The translations under genes and the position numbers were made by a program. 64,000 nt of DNA. Source: Vitis vinifera. Lineage: Eukaryota; Streptophyta; Magnoliopsida; Vitales; Vitaceae. The DNA lies in contig NC_081815.1 in assembly GCF_030704535.1 (NCBI RefSeq), forward strand, positions 511,001 to 575,000. The letters are read 5' to 3'. How positions within the stretch are numbered: position 1 is the stretch's first letter; every line of letters begins with the position of its first letter. Shown in pieces: positions 47,601 to 60,321 of this stretch. The notes below the pieces were generated by a model. It was not told the origin of the DNA and searched no databases. It saw only the letters and a list, made by a program, of their open reading frames with translations.

Positions 47601-47907
47601 TTACGAACTTGAGCAAATCGAAGTAGGTAGCATAAGAATGCAAGTAATCCAGTATCTGAGTATGAGAAGGAAAGCTGGAGTTATCTCTCTCGGGCCAGGG
47701 ATAATCCGAAAACTCATAATCACAACGAAGGCTCTGAAGCTTGGTAGAATTATAAGAACAGTGCTTCCAAACTCCTCCAATGGAGTCGGTAGCCTCAAAA
47801 ACTACTGGGTTGTAAGAGGAAAGCTGTTTGGCAGCAGCTATACCGCTGATACCACCTCCAATAATCCCAATTCTAGAGGAAATGACATGGTTTTGCTGGC
47901 CAGCCAT
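44653..47907 (-). CDS. FMO1: Flavin-dependent monooxygenase, FMO1 type
   Basis: Five exons, 47452-47907, 46489-46729, 45540-45718, 45097-45446 and 44653-44995, give 522 residues in frame. Arabidopsis FMO1 N-hydroxylates pipecolic acid to make N-hydroxypipecolate, the mobile signal for systemic acquired resistance; this protein follows its sequence closely. FAD binding is GGGISG (17-22) and ATKLQS-like TKLQSLRCDYEFSDYPWP follows. The FMO fingerprint is at IFQGQVLHSLDY (about 182-193). The NADPH site reads VAVVGYKKSAID, with Tyr-Lys-Lys in place of the more usual Gly-x-Ser, as in AtFMO1. The C-terminus ATGFDGKKKL and AFSPYNSEDY also fit. Start: ATG at 47907; a longer upstream frame lacks a true ATG. 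Upstream on the coding strand are a TATA box and W-box cores, fitting immune control by WRKY factors (inference). Confidence 0.95.
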
Positions 47908-47945
47908 TGAGAGAGTAAATAAAAAATCTGATATCAACCGGCTAG

Positions 47946-47948
<3 letters not shown>

Positions 47949-47979
<31 letters not shown>
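47949..47979. repeat. (AG)n microsatellite in the FMO1 leader
   Basis: About 15 AG units, i.e. (CT)n on the FMO1 sense strand, lie between the predicted TATA box and the ATG. They probably fall inside the 5' UTR. Such CT runs are frequent in plant leaders and vary in length. Confidence 0.9.
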
Positions 47980-47982
<3 letters not shown>

Positions 47983-48020
47983 ATTGAATGTGGTGATCAA
48001 TATAGCTGCATGATGCCTAG

Positions 48021-48030
48021 TATTTATAGA
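48021..48030 (-). promoter_or_regulatory. Probable TATA box of FMO1
   Basis: On the minus strand this reads tctataaata, about 115 bp before the ATG, leaving a leader of roughly 85 nt that contains the CT run. A G-box CACGTG lies just upstream at 48064-48069. Confidence 0.6.
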
Positions 48031-48417
48031 GAGATTTTCATGCGATGGCATGCTAGCCAGGAGCACGTGATATGGACTTGAGGCAAGAGAGAGAGAGAGG
48101 TTGGAGTTGTGAAAGTGGAGACCATTTCTCCCTGGGCTAATTATTTTATTCGTGGTACTCGCATGTGAAATTGGTCAGTCATGGGGGGGAACTTTCCTCC
48201 ACATGCTGCCTTTCTTCTGCTTGAAGAAGGTGGTTGTTGAATTTCTCTGTCCCTTCAAACCCCTAATTTATTGATTTATATTAAACCGATTTATAACTCA
48301 TAATTCTTTAATTATACATGCCCACATCACCCTTAGAGCTCAACAGTGTTGCTTAGTTTACTTTGTTTTTTCTGATCCAAATATCATAATAATAATGATT
48401 ATAATATCTTATAATTA

Positions 48418-48893
48418 AGTCAAACTTTTAACTAATGAATAAGATTAATGATACATGTCTATTTATTTTACGCGCCAATGTTTAAAAATTATTCTCAATA
48501 AACACCTAAATTACCCCGATATGGCTGTTTTTCAAATTTAGAATAATATTAATAAAAGAGTTTATCATGAATAAATTATGTCAATAGTCTAATATACTTG
48601 GCGAGTTAAATTCTATCTATCATGAGCTCAATATGATTGACTATTTTGAGTTTTGATATTCCTTTGTTATTTTTTGTCATCAAAATATGACATTGGGAAA
48701 CTCAATCCTTTCTTTCGAAACAAAAATGAAAAACGCGTAGTTAGTTTTAATTCGGAAGCAACTGAGTGAGGCAGAACCCATTTTAAATATTTGGTTGGTG
48801 AGGCATAATTAAATATAAGATCATGTCTTTCCAACTGTAGAGAAGTTGTTCAGTGGGGATGAAGATCCATGCATCGTTTTTCAAATTTTGACC
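48418..48893. promoter_or_regulatory. W-box cores upstream of FMO1
   Basis: TTGACT occurs on the minus strand at 48418-48423 and on the plus strand at 48637-48642. TTGACC occurs on the plus strand at 48888-48893. WRKY factors bind TTGAC[C/T] in either orientation. Three cores in about 480 bp is only mildly more than chance, so this is suggestive rather than shown. Confidence 0.35.
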
Positions 48894-51559
48894 AATAATT
48901 AAAAATCATTTCCCAAGTCCATAGAGGTCACTCGTACATACACAACCATTCTGTATTAAAATGGGAAGAAACAAAATACTAAACTAGAATCTCAGTATAT
49001 GAATCTGGGTTAGTTTGGTTTGGTTTGGTCTGATTTGATTTTGAAATTTAATTAAAAGAAAAAAGAAAAAGAAGCAGCCAAGAAAATAAGAAGAAGAAAC
49101 ATCCGAGAAAATCACAAGAAGGTCGAAGGAAAAAGAAGAGGTAGTGGATTAAACAAAAATGGAAAAAGAAAAAGGAAAATTGAAGAGTACACGTCTCTTG
49201 AAATCAAAGTCCTTTTCTCGCACAACCGAGACACTGTGCCCATGTTCTTTGTTTAAGGTTTTCCTCTTTCCTAGTAAAAGCTCCGAGATTTGTTGATTAA
49301 TATGATTAGAAAAATACTGGGATATGTTTTTTTTTTTTTATTAAAAAAAATTAATAAAAATTGGATTCATAATAACACCTAACAAATTATGGTTAACCTT
49401 TCTTCCACGGCAGTCAACCCTCAGTTTCTGACATTATATTCCCGTCCAGAGCGCCTAATATAATTTCACCTCTTTCCTCTAAGTTTTAATGGACATCCTC
49501 CATGAATTCAACTCATTTTACTATGACCTAATATTTGTCGTATTTGAACAATTCAACATAACGTTTACAATATATTTTAAGAAATTATTTAAATAATTTT
49601 TAAAAGAATTTTTTTATTCTTTTTTCAACGATTTGCCCAATTATGTTATATAATTTAGAATAAATTTTAGGTGTTTTCAAAAAAATTTTAATGTAATATC
49701 TTGAATAATAATTAAAAATATGAATAATATTTTTTTTTTAAAGTATTTACATTTCATGCATACGGGCTTATAATAATTTTAAAAAAATGATATATTTTTT
49801 TTCATAAAAACAATTAAGAGTAATTTTAAAACTATTTTAGAAAATGTTTCTAAACAATTCCTACCATTTATACATGTTAAATTACATATCATTATTTTAT
49901 TACGATACTAAAAGATGATAATTAATTAAGAAATGTCCAACTGACAAAAATGATTTTACCATATCATTCCTTATTATCGATTTCTTTATGTTATTTTTAG
50001 ATATATATTTTTTTATATCTAAGTTTTATGGCTTGCATTATAATTAAACGATTTAGATTTAATAATGTATTTGAACATCCAATATTATAATATTTATTCG
50101 ATATTATAACATCTACCTTTAGTTATTCCTCATTAATTAGTTGTTTAACAAAATGTCTCCTTCACGTGGGAGACAAATTAAGAAATAAAGGAGTAAATGA
50201 ATAGCAACTTGAAACCTTGCCTACCAACTTTTTGAAGAAGTTTGAATTATTAGAACATGAAACTTACTAAAAAATTTATGTGATCCATCCTAACAACCTT
50301 TATTAAAAGTTCATAGTATTAGGTCATGGAACATCATGATTTTAATTTTTTAATTTTTTAATTTTTTAATTTTTTAATTTTTTTTTTCTCACTTTCGTAA
50401 TCCCTTTTTTTCCACTGAAGAAAAGGAAAACAGAAGACAAATTGAAAACCACCAGGAAAAACAAGAGAAGACAGACTGAAAGTGATGGCAATCCAGGCGT
50501 CTAAAGTGTTAATTGCACCCACCTTTATGTACCAACTACCAATTATTTAATTTACATTTTCTTTAACTTCCCCAATTTTCTTGAGATCCAGCTTCATTTC
50601 CACAAAAGTGAATACTCATTGAACACCAAAAATTTGAAAGATGAACACTTGGTCTCTGTGCTTTTGAAAAAACAAGAGAAAATAGTGGATGAATAGCAGC
50701 CGGCCGGTTGGCGGAAAATAAAGAATCTGATGTCCACCATGTGCATTATTCCAACACTTACTTGAGGATGACTCGGTCAAATGATTGCTTTTAAAATAAA
50801 TATGCGATATGTAACCTCCGATTTGATTTATTTTCGTTAGTTTTCCAATAAGATTTAATGGATTTAAGTCATCCCAATGTCTTAAACTTGAGGATGGATA
50901 GATCATCCATCACACTCTTAGAAGAAGCTCGTGAAATATGATGTCAAACGACATAAAATATTTAATTTATCATTGATAAATATCAATTGATTTAATAAAT
51001 TTATAAAAAATATTTAATTAAAGTACAAATTTGAATCGTTGATAAGTTAATATAGAATATTTTTCATATTTGGTGTTCCTCTTAGCATTAAGATTAGCTG
51101 ATTCTTCATATGTTTTTTACTTCATGAAAGGAGTAAAATAATGAGAAATAGTTCAAAATTAAATAAAATTTCGATTCTCACTTTGTTCATTTTTAATACT
51201 TTAATTACATTTTTTTTTTCTTTTTTACATTTGATTCATTATTTGCCCAATGTCTTGACCACATTGTTAGTATTTATACATTTTCATTTTTTCTTTATAA
51301 CATAATCACCTCTTTCTATGAATTTTGTCACTTGTTTTTTTCTAACAATGGTATTAATGTTACATACCTTTGGTATTTTTTATAGTTAAATTTGGTTGAA
51401 GATTCCACAACAACCATTGAATTTTCTTGTAGAATGCTAAGACTTCCAAAGGGTCTTTTAAGAAGAAATATGATGAGGAAAAAAAAGGAAAATTATATTA
51501 TAAGTGGAAAAATATCCTTTATAATCAAAATTATAATTATAATATACAAATAATAAAAA

Positions 51560-52760
51560 CTCTCCTCAAAGTAAAGGTGGATTAATCTTTCTTTAGACTT
51601 TCATCAAAATTTTCCTTTAAATAGAATTTAATATAGATAGTTATACAAATTCGCTAATTTTTTCTTTCAGCTTTTCTATAAAGAATACATATCATTCTAT
51701 TACATACATTTTTCAATTACAATCCCTAATTACACATAATATGTAGTGTTCAATTAGTAAAAAATATTATCTCTGCTAGAACATCAATATTGATGAACAT
51801 AGTTGATAGATACAATGTGATAGAGTTAACGTACACGACATAACATAGTTGACACAAATGGTATGACATAATTGATAAGTCCAGTCTATTCATGATGGTT
51901 ATAGATTACTCATCTCCTTAGTAAAATAACATTATCTTTAACTTGTACTAAGTGTTAACATATGTAACCTCAAATATGATATCACGAATCTTGACACTTT
52001 ATTTCTTTTAATTGAAAACTTCACAATTTTTCTAAAGTTGATTATAGTAATTGAACTTTTGTTATCAAAGTCAAATGAACTTTATATTGATTTGTACTAT
52101 ACCTTTGCATTAGCCTATATAATTTATCTTCAAAAGTATTTGCTAAAACTATAAATAAATAAAACTTAAAAATAGGAAAATTCTCTTCATTACGTATGAT
52201 TCTCTAATAAGAGTTTTGAATTATGTTCTAATTTCATAAATGGTTACTAAATTCTTTCTCTACCTGTGTATACTAATTCGTAATTTAGATGATAAAGATA
52301 ACTTTCTTTCTTATTATTTCCATATAATATACCAAATTATAGAAGCTTAATAATAAAATCAAAGAAAAAAAAATTGAAAAGTAACTAAAGTTAAAGCACA
52401 CAAAAAACCATCTTCCAAGTAGAAATGGATTGACTTTTCTTTAGGTTCTCATCAAATTCTCTTTTTTACCGAACTTAGTGTATATGAACAATTATATAAA
52501 AATATGAACAACTTTTCCGTTAACTTTCTTTAAGAAAAGTCTTATTTCATTATATAAACTTTTCAACTATAATCCATATTTGCACATAATATACAATCTC
52601 CACTTGAAAAAAAGCTCCAATGAACACCATTAGATCTTCTAGAGTCTTAATGTTATTAGATGTAGTTGGTTAACACAGTGTCGTATGGTTGTTAGATGTG
52701 GTATGACATGGCTGGCTAGTCCAACTTACTCACGGTGATTACCACAACATCAAATTTATA
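51560..52760. repeat. Old direct duplication, two copies ~840 bp apart
   Basis: Phrases recur in the same order in 51560-51920 and 52400-52760. Examples are 'gtggattaatctttctttag' against 'atggattgacttttctttag', 'cacataatatgtagt' against 'cacataatatacaat', and 'tggtatgacataattga' against 'tggtatgacatggctgg'. The copies are clearly diverged by eye. They may be a tandem duplication or the ends of a decayed element; I could not decide. Confidence 0.5.
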
Positions 52761-53439
52761 AGTTAAATCTGAACGATAAGAATTTTCATAATTTAAAGTC
52801 TATTAAAGTAATTTAATAAAGTCAAAATAAGACAAACCCATGTTGGGACTTTTTTTTCCATTGGATTTTGAGAAGTCATTACTTTTCTTATTTTAATAGA
52901 ATCTTTTATCTTTATTTGAAAAACAATATTAAAAAGCTTATAAAATTAAAAAAATAATAATATAGAAAGTGAAAAATATACATTTTCTTGACGTTTTATT
53001 TTGACCATATAGAAAGTTATTTGGACTTTGAATTGATTTTAAAAAAATCTAAAAATTCTCTTTTAAGTTTAATAAAAGTTTCTATACCAATTAAATAATT
53101 TTACCAACTTGAAAATTTTTTTTAAAAAAAATAAGAAAACATTACTTCTTATGCAAGTTGTATTTTGACTTATTAAAAAAATATAAAACCTTAAAAATAT
53201 TAATATTAGTATTAAAAAAAAATTTGACTTTCACTTCTCATGCAACTTCTAATTAAAATCAAAACTAAAAAAAACTATCCTAAAGCAAACTATCATATTA
53301 TATCTGATTTTCACGGTAAATTTACCATTCTTCTAAAATAAAAAATCAAAAAATTAGTCAAGTCAAATCCAGAAAGGGTTGGTAAGTTCGAATGCACTTT
53401 TATATAAGTATAATTTCAAAGCCAAAAATCTCAAACTTA

Positions 53440-53980
53440 TATTGTGTCAAAAGGCCCCAAGGTGACTGGCATCACAAGAGGTTGGATATGGGTCAATCCT
53501 TGCTTCTGGAAGGGTGACCATACCACATGGTACACATTCAAAACATTTACAACAGATTGGTTCTGGATCGTCCTCGATGGAAGACAAGTCCAAAGCTATA
53601 ATTTCTTTCTTCCATACTTTCTCTCGAAATTTCCACTGACCAAACGCACCAGAAGATTATACGAATCCACATTGCATTGAAAGCGAAACGGAGGGTTCCC
53701 GGCGTTGAATGGAATGCTCAAGTTTGAAGGCGACCTTTGAAATATTACAAGTTCTATTCTCTCATATACCCACTTACAGAACATTTAGATGGAGACAAAT
53801 CTCTAGCTAGAAGTCCTTGTGCCTCATTAAATTGATAAACTCGACCTTCAATGCTTCCATTCACAAGTTTGAATTGAAAGTCGAGGCCGTCGGACCAAAA
53901 GTCCAGTTGGGTTCTCAGTTGTGTACACTTGACTCGAGCTCCTAGCCTCGTATCTGTGTTTGAATATGGACCCACATTAA
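53440..53980. other. GC-richer patch, possible gene remnant
   Basis: This stretch differs in composition from its AT-rich flanks. It carries open frames on both strands, of 78 codons on the plus strand (53444-53680) and 62 and 73 on the minus (53596-53784, 53754-53975). The minus frame includes LDFWSDGLDFQFKLVNGSIE and then a donor-like site near 53780. I recognise no family. It may be a decayed exon group or an unannotated small gene. Confidence 0.25.
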
Positions 53981-55263
53981 ATGCTTTTCTGAACTGGGCC
54001 AGCTGTTCTGGTCTGGCCTAATCTACCTGGTCTAAGTCTGGACCCAATTTATTATTTGGCGGCTATACATTTCAAGCCAACGTAATGATCATGATTTATG
54101 GCTAATTATTTTGTGGTTCTTCCTTCATGGGGTTGTGCGTGAGCCTATGGCCTTGAATCCAAAGATGGTGTATGGTCCAAAAGTGAAGTATACATTACTG
54201 TTTTAAAGGGGTCATTTCGTAGGGTGTGGTGGGTGGGGGAGCTTGGGCCCAGAGATAGCATATACCTCTATTGCTATCTATAGAGTGACAGGAAATAAGT
54301 CTAAAATCCACTGGGATGATATCTTTCTTTGTTGGGGCTAGAATTCTCCAGATTCATTACTAGGATGGCACGTTTGTACTTAACAGCATAAATCAAAGTG
54401 TTTGGGTTAAGTATCGAAATCCCGATTGGAAGCGATGTTAAAATGGATTAAAAGAATTTTCTAAACGTTAGAAAGCACTTTCTTATTACTTGAAGTGATT
54501 CACAAGCAAACAATAATTATTTTTAAAATCTCTTTTTTATTATGTCATATATGACAAAATATTTTCAAAATACCCTTTTTAATTTATATGCAAACACTTA
54601 GTTATGATATAAACTATTTTTGAAATTTTTAATGTTTTATAAAATAAAAGTTTATTTGGGAATGTGAAATGTTCTTTCACTTGTATTTTTATGTTTTTAA
54701 AAATAATTTTTACCTACAATACTTTATTTTTAATCATTTTTTATATTTATATAAATTATTTTTTGAAATAGATTTAAGAAAATAAGTGAAAACAATTATA
54801 AAAAAACAATTAAAATATTTTATGTTTTTAAGACTTGAAAATTGTGCTTTGGTTTCTAATTATCAAACATACTTTTCTAATTTTTTTATTCTTAAAAACA
54901 AAAATATAGTTTTAAAACAACTTCAAAACATACCATCAACGATTCTCTTTAAAAGTGTTTTAATAGAAATACTACAAACAAAATAATTTTAACCATAATC
55001 ACTCTCAAATGGCTTCAATTATCTTTTTATCAAGGGTAAGATTGTAACTTATTGATTCTACATTTGTTACATCATTTTACTAGGAGTGATGGTGACACAT
55101 TGTTCAAAGTTAATTGTTTTCTAAAAAGAAGGGTTTTACTTCACCTTTTAGTGCAGGAGATGGAAGATATGAAAGCGGTCCTGCTAGCTCTAGTACTCCT
55201 AATACATACGTTCTACACTATTAAGTATGGTAGATACATAGATAGATGAAGCCAACTTTGCAT

Positions 55264-55730
55264 ACTCCATCTTAGGGAAAAAATGCAATAATGGTTCTCA
55301 TAGGCTTTTCTTATGTTTTTCCCAAAGAAGCATATGAAAATGACTTGCCATAGGCTTATGGGATGAAAATTCATCTCGTGAAAAATCTTGTGCACATGCT
55401 ACTCTATTTAAATGAAAGCAAATTATAGGTATACACAAAGTGAATAGGGAGGGGAAGGAATGGGAGTGAGCAATTTTTTACCATCATATATATGAAGTTA
55501 CTCCATCTTAGGAAAAAAAAATGCAATAATGATTTTCATAGGCTTTTCTTATACTTTTCCAAAAGAAGCATATGAAAATGACTTGTCATGGGCTTATGGG
55601 ATGAAAATTCATCTCGTGAAAAATCTTGTGCGCGTTCTACTCTAATTATAGGTATATACAAAGTGAATAGGGAGGTGGAAGGAAAGGGAGTGAGCAATTT
55701 TTACCATCATATATATGAATTTACCACAAA
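55264..55730. repeat. 236-bp tandem duplication
   Basis: Copy one begins at about 55264 with actccatcttaggg and copy two at about 55500 with the same phrase. Both run to the phrase accatcatatatatgaa. Copy two lacks a short piece near 55645 and has scattered changes, so it is older than the duplication at 40.9 kb. Confidence 0.85.
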
Positions 55731-55975
55731 TATTTTCATATTATGTGGTTATTTTGTGGTATTTAAAAGCCCTTTTAAGTCAACCCCTTTTAAGTCCCAC
55801 GAAGTGCAAAAGCAATAAAACATACAAATACATGATCATTACTAAGAAAAAAAACTCAATTTATATTAGCTCTCCCAAATAATTACAAGACATGAATAAG
55901 GCCATTTTTTTAAATAGGACTTTCACAACTCTCCTTGTAAGTTCATGAAAAGGTTTGATAATGGACACTATATGT

Positions 55976-56988
55976 TAGGAATGGCAATTTCACGGGTATT
56001 TCGGGTCACCCGCCTCGATTAGAACGGGTATGGGAGCATAAAAATCGGGAATGGGACGGGTTCAGGTTTTAAAAAAAAACCCGAATCGGGTTCGGGGCGG
56101 GATCGGGTTTAGTAACAATATGCCCCGCCCCGCCTCGAATATGAATTTACAAGTTTACCCCCACCTATAAATATTTGCTTCCTATCCTTTCTGATCTTCC
56201 TCTCCCGTTTTCTCTCCGGTTTTAGGTTTTTTTTCTCTCGTTCCTGGGGTTGTTGATGAGAGAACACAAGTGATGATGGAGACGGAGCTGTCCCGAATCA
56301 CCTGAGACGACCTCATCATACTAGATTGCCTCGACCCCTTTCTGTACCAGTTTCCAGTGTGAAGAAATGGCTTCCGCAAATCCCTCCCATCCTCGTTCTC
56401 GTCCCTGAAACTCATCCCTAATCTGCAATCAACAACTCAAGTGTTCGTCAAAATACTAAAAGATGGTGTGTTTTGGACAATTGGAGTACTCAATGCAGAA
56501 ATCCATCAGATAATCCACCCGAAACTGCCATTTTCTCCATGGGAATCGTTTTAGGTATTTTTTTTTTGGAATTTTGATTTTTTGGTTTTGGGTGTTTTTT
56601 TGTCAGTTTCTGGGCAAAAGATGAGAGATTTGAATGTTGATTTGTTTTGTTTGGGGTGTTTTTTTTGTCAATTTCTGGGCAAAAGATGAGAAATTTGTTG
56701 GTGATATTTGGGATTGTCCAGATTTGTAATCTGGTGGCAACAAGGTGGTCTTTTTGCTAATTTGTTTTCCTCATTTCAGCAGTTTGTAACTCATTGTTTT
56801 CACCTGTTTTTGGGCAACCCGGGTCGGAACGGCCGGGGATGGAATTTTGATTATTATTTCAAAACGGGGATGAGATTACATACCCCGCCCCGCCCCGGGT
56901 TTGGGACGGGGATGAGATTTGTTTTGAATAAACGGGACGGGGTTGGGATGAGGGCAACCCGTCCCGAACCGTCCCGTTGTCATTCCTA
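55976..56988. mobile_element. 1,013-bp non-autonomous hAT-type element
   Basis: The ends are taggaatggcaat (left) and, reverse-complemented, taggaatgacaac (right). The perfect 8-bp direct repeats ctatatgt frame it at 55968-55975 and 56989-56996. An 8-bp target duplication and TAGGRATG-type ends are hallmarks of hAT elements. Both subterminal regions are packed with cgggt/acccg phrases, probably transposase-binding repeats. There is no transposase frame. The interior contains a TATA-like cctataaatatt near 56164, a CT-rich leader-like stretch, and a 65-bp-spaced internal duplication (gggcaaaagatgag at about 56612 and 56677). It may be a deletion derivative that kept its parent's promoter, or may carry a captured gene piece. 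Confidence 0.88.
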
Positions 56989-56996
56989 CTATATGT

Positions 56997-59900
56997 AGGC
57001 ATGAGTTACACCCATGTTTTAGGAAAGTTTGAACCGTAAATAAAACTATATTTGAGAATTCAGATATGAAAAATGGTTTTTTTAACTTATTAATATTTGT
57101 GAAGGTACTTATATAAAATGTAAAAATTTTCAAAATATTATTCACAGTTCAAACTATTTTCAAGAATATTTTTAAAACACCTTAAAAATACATTAAAATT
57201 ATTTTAAAAAATAGCATATTTTCAAAATATTATCTTTATTTTTCAATTTTAAAACTATTCTAACAACACGAAAGTGTCTTAAAGAAACCAATCTTCAAAT
57301 CTATTAAGATTTCAAATAAAAATTAAACAAGATCAAAAAGTGCAAAAGTAAGTTCCTAAAAGGAATTGTGAAGTTATTGTTTGAAAATTTTAGTGTTTGT
57401 TTAAATACACTTCATGTTTTTTAAATTTTATAGTAAATTTTTTTAAAAAATTATTATCTTTTTAAAGGTAAGCATCCCTCACATGAAGAAAAGATAAGTT
57501 ATCTTCCATTTAGATAAAGAAAATATATTGTGATATTGAAATTAATTATTAAAATAAATGAAAAATGGTGATTTTGATAGAAAAAATAATTATAAAACCT
57601 TGTTAGATATAATCTTTCAAATCTCCTTAAATATTATTTTTAATTAAAGAATAACATTTCGAAAGATTAAGACTACCAAATATGATCATTCATGTCTTCT
57701 AGAATATTAATTTTAATTAAGTAATAATATTTCCAAGGAATCGAAAAGGTATTTATTTGGCTTCCAATCCAAGTTTGTTTGAAAACTCTTGAACCAAAAA
57801 AAAAAATCAAAAGATAAGAGTTAGAAAGGAACATTTCAAAGAAAATTCAAAACTTCTTTAAATTTTTAAAACAAACTTCAACCAATCTTTTATTTCTTTA
57901 AAGTGTTTTTGGATAATCAAAATTTTTAAAGTCTCAAATTTTAAACTTTAAGATCAAAATTTATAAATAATCTTTTCGATCTAAGATTAAGTTCTCAAGC
58001 CTTCAATCAATGTTATTCAAGTCAAAGTTGAAGTCACGCTTGTTGAATTAATCTAAGATCTCTTGTTAAACCAAGTTCTAATACCATATTAAAAAACTAA
58101 CTTTTCTAAAAGTTTAACCTTACAAGATTTGAGTTCGATATGCATATCATGTTTTTTAACAACACTAAGGATCAAATCACATTAAAATTTAAGTCACACT
58201 TAGGCCTAAATTATGTGAAATCTCAAGCTTTTTTAAGGCTTACAGCCAAGTTCCATGTTATACTAAAGCCCAATCAAATTAAAGTCCAAATCTAGATAAG
58301 ATTCAAGTAAAGTCAAAACTCAAAATTAAATGAAGTCAAGGTTGGAATTAAGTTCAAGCTATTCAAGATTAAGTTACTTTATGCACTCCATTAACAACTA
58401 AAAAAAATAAAATCAAATAACACAATAAATATTATACTCACATAAGTATTCAACCAAAAAGAAAATAAGATTAAGTAAATGTGATTTTAAAAAGATTGAA
58501 AGTGTTTTCTTAGATTCTCCCTGTACAAGTACTTAATAAATGATTTTTTTCATAAAGTTTTATATATATATATATATATATAACACATTATTAAAAATAG
58601 TAAAATACTGTTTGCTTTATATCTAAACACTAATAGATTCTCCGTAAAAAAAATTAATCGAAGCATTACAAAAAAAGCAATATAAACTAAAAAAGTTAAC
58701 AACCGGAATTACTCCTAAATAAACCCTAATGTAAGTAATCTTCTAAATAGGAATAATTTAATTATTTTATCATTGTCTGCTTAATTACCTCTATAAAACC
58801 ATGGACTGGCGAATAATTTACAAGACACAACATTATTGAAAGCAACACCAAGCTGGAATACTAAATAGGCAACATCCGCCATCCCAACCCCTCCTTGAAT
58901 AGATTGTTGGCTGTTTTTATGTATGCTTAGGCCCGCCCCAGTGAGGAAACTTAGGCCCAGGCCCAACCTAAAGCTAAAAATATCGTAACGCCTAAGCAGC
59001 TTTTCATATTAGGTAGGACGGTAGGAGGTGGTTGGGAAAGAAAGAGAGGAAATTTTCCAAAAAGAGACCAAGAGTTGAGCTTGGGTCTTATGCCTTAGGG
59101 CCAAATTTTCAATCCCCCTTTTCAGTATTAATTTTAATATCATTCTCCGTTATTATAAATCTATCTTCAATTACAGAGACATAAATATTTTTGTACTTTT
59201 TCGAATTATAAATTTAACATTAGCTTCTCTTTTTTCTTTTTCAAAATGTGGTTTGATATCAAATCACTATAAAATAATAATAATAATAATTAAGGTAGTA
59301 TATTTTTTTTAAAAAAATATTATATCCCATTTATAAAAATAAAAAAAAAAGGTTTATTTTTCTTATTTAAGATTTATTTTATTTTTTAAATCAACTCAAA
59401 TCTTCAATTTAGTTTTTATTTTTATTTTTATGCCTTGTGATATTTTTAGTCCTCGTAGTTGTTGCTTAATAATATTATTTATACTCAGTCACAGTAACTC
59501 TACATATATTTCATTTATCATATTTTTCATACTTTCCTTCATATGCTTTGACATTTAATCGTACTTTTTCAACCTTGATTACATAATTATTACATATCCC
59601 CATGCCCTAGACCTTTCCATAACCAGAGGCAGAAGAATGTGGAGAAGAGAAAAATAAAACGAAAGACACGACAGGAGTAGTAAATGAATCACGTGGTCCT
59701 CCATCTTCCACTCCTCCATTTATCCATTCCCACACCACAAAATCAAAATGGAAACTGACTTTGAAGCCACAGCACTCCACACACTCCACACTCTTTACTC
59801 CTCGCATGTCTCACGAGGCCACCACCCTCATCTCCGTCTCCCTCAAACCGAAGAATTTATTATAATAGATTTTTTTTTTTTAAATTCATTTAATTAATTA

Positions 59901-60270
59901 TAATTTTCTATTTTTGTGTTTTAGGCTTATTTTAGTATTGTTTTATATTTTTATGTTTTGGATAAATTGTTTCTTATTTTTATGTTTTGAATAAATTATT
60001 TCATATTTTTATGTTTTGGATAGATTATTTCTTATTTTTATGTTTTAAATAAATTATTTTCTATTTTTATATTTTAAATTTATTTATATATATTCATTCT
60101 TAATTAATAAAAAAATCAAATCATTGTTTCTCAATAATCATCTGTCCACTTCAACGTTTATTACACCCTCTTGGGTGGACGGCATGCCATACAATATGAA
60201 GGTCCACTGACAGCTACCTACCTCAGCCACACTTGATTACAATTCCATCTCGTCTCCGACCAAGCAATGT
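56997..60270. other. Intergenic, no supported gene
   Basis: This is AT-rich DNA with an (AT)n run at about 58560-58582 and a 29-bp minisatellite at about 59945-60085. A GC-richer patch at about 59600-59830 has no convincing coding frame. Confidence 0.55.
59945..60085. repeat. 29-bp minisatellite, five copies
   Basis: The phrase tatttttatgttttggataa recurs with tatgtttt anchors at 59952, 59981, 60010, 60039 and, as tatatttt, 60068, exactly 29 bp apart. Confidence 0.88.
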
Positions 60271-60321
60271 AAACGTGAGAGTGTGAAATTTGGTAAAAAC
60301 CAATTCAAATCCACGCGGAGC

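Larger units (their letters stand above)
48900..55960. other. Intergenic, repeats, no supported gene
   Basis: This is AT-rich DNA with a run of attttttaa-type units (about 50341-50385), a diverged direct duplication (51.56 and 52.40 kb), a GC-richer patch of unknown nature (53.44-53.98 kb) and a 236-bp tandem duplication (55.26-55.73 kb). The frames at 50616-50906 and elsewhere have no recognisable domain. Confidence 0.55.

Noticed and set aside
32205-47907. A metabolic gene cluster or new defence system built from RBOHE, PRXQ and FMO1
   Set aside because: Each gene is a well-known family member acting in a different compartment, with mixed orientations and no pathway linking them as steps. 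I kept it only as a neighbourhood observation.
47413-47937. Longer N-terminus for FMO1 starting at 47937
   Set aside because: The codon there is not ATG. The ATG at 47907 puts the FAD-binding motif at the distance seen in FMO1.
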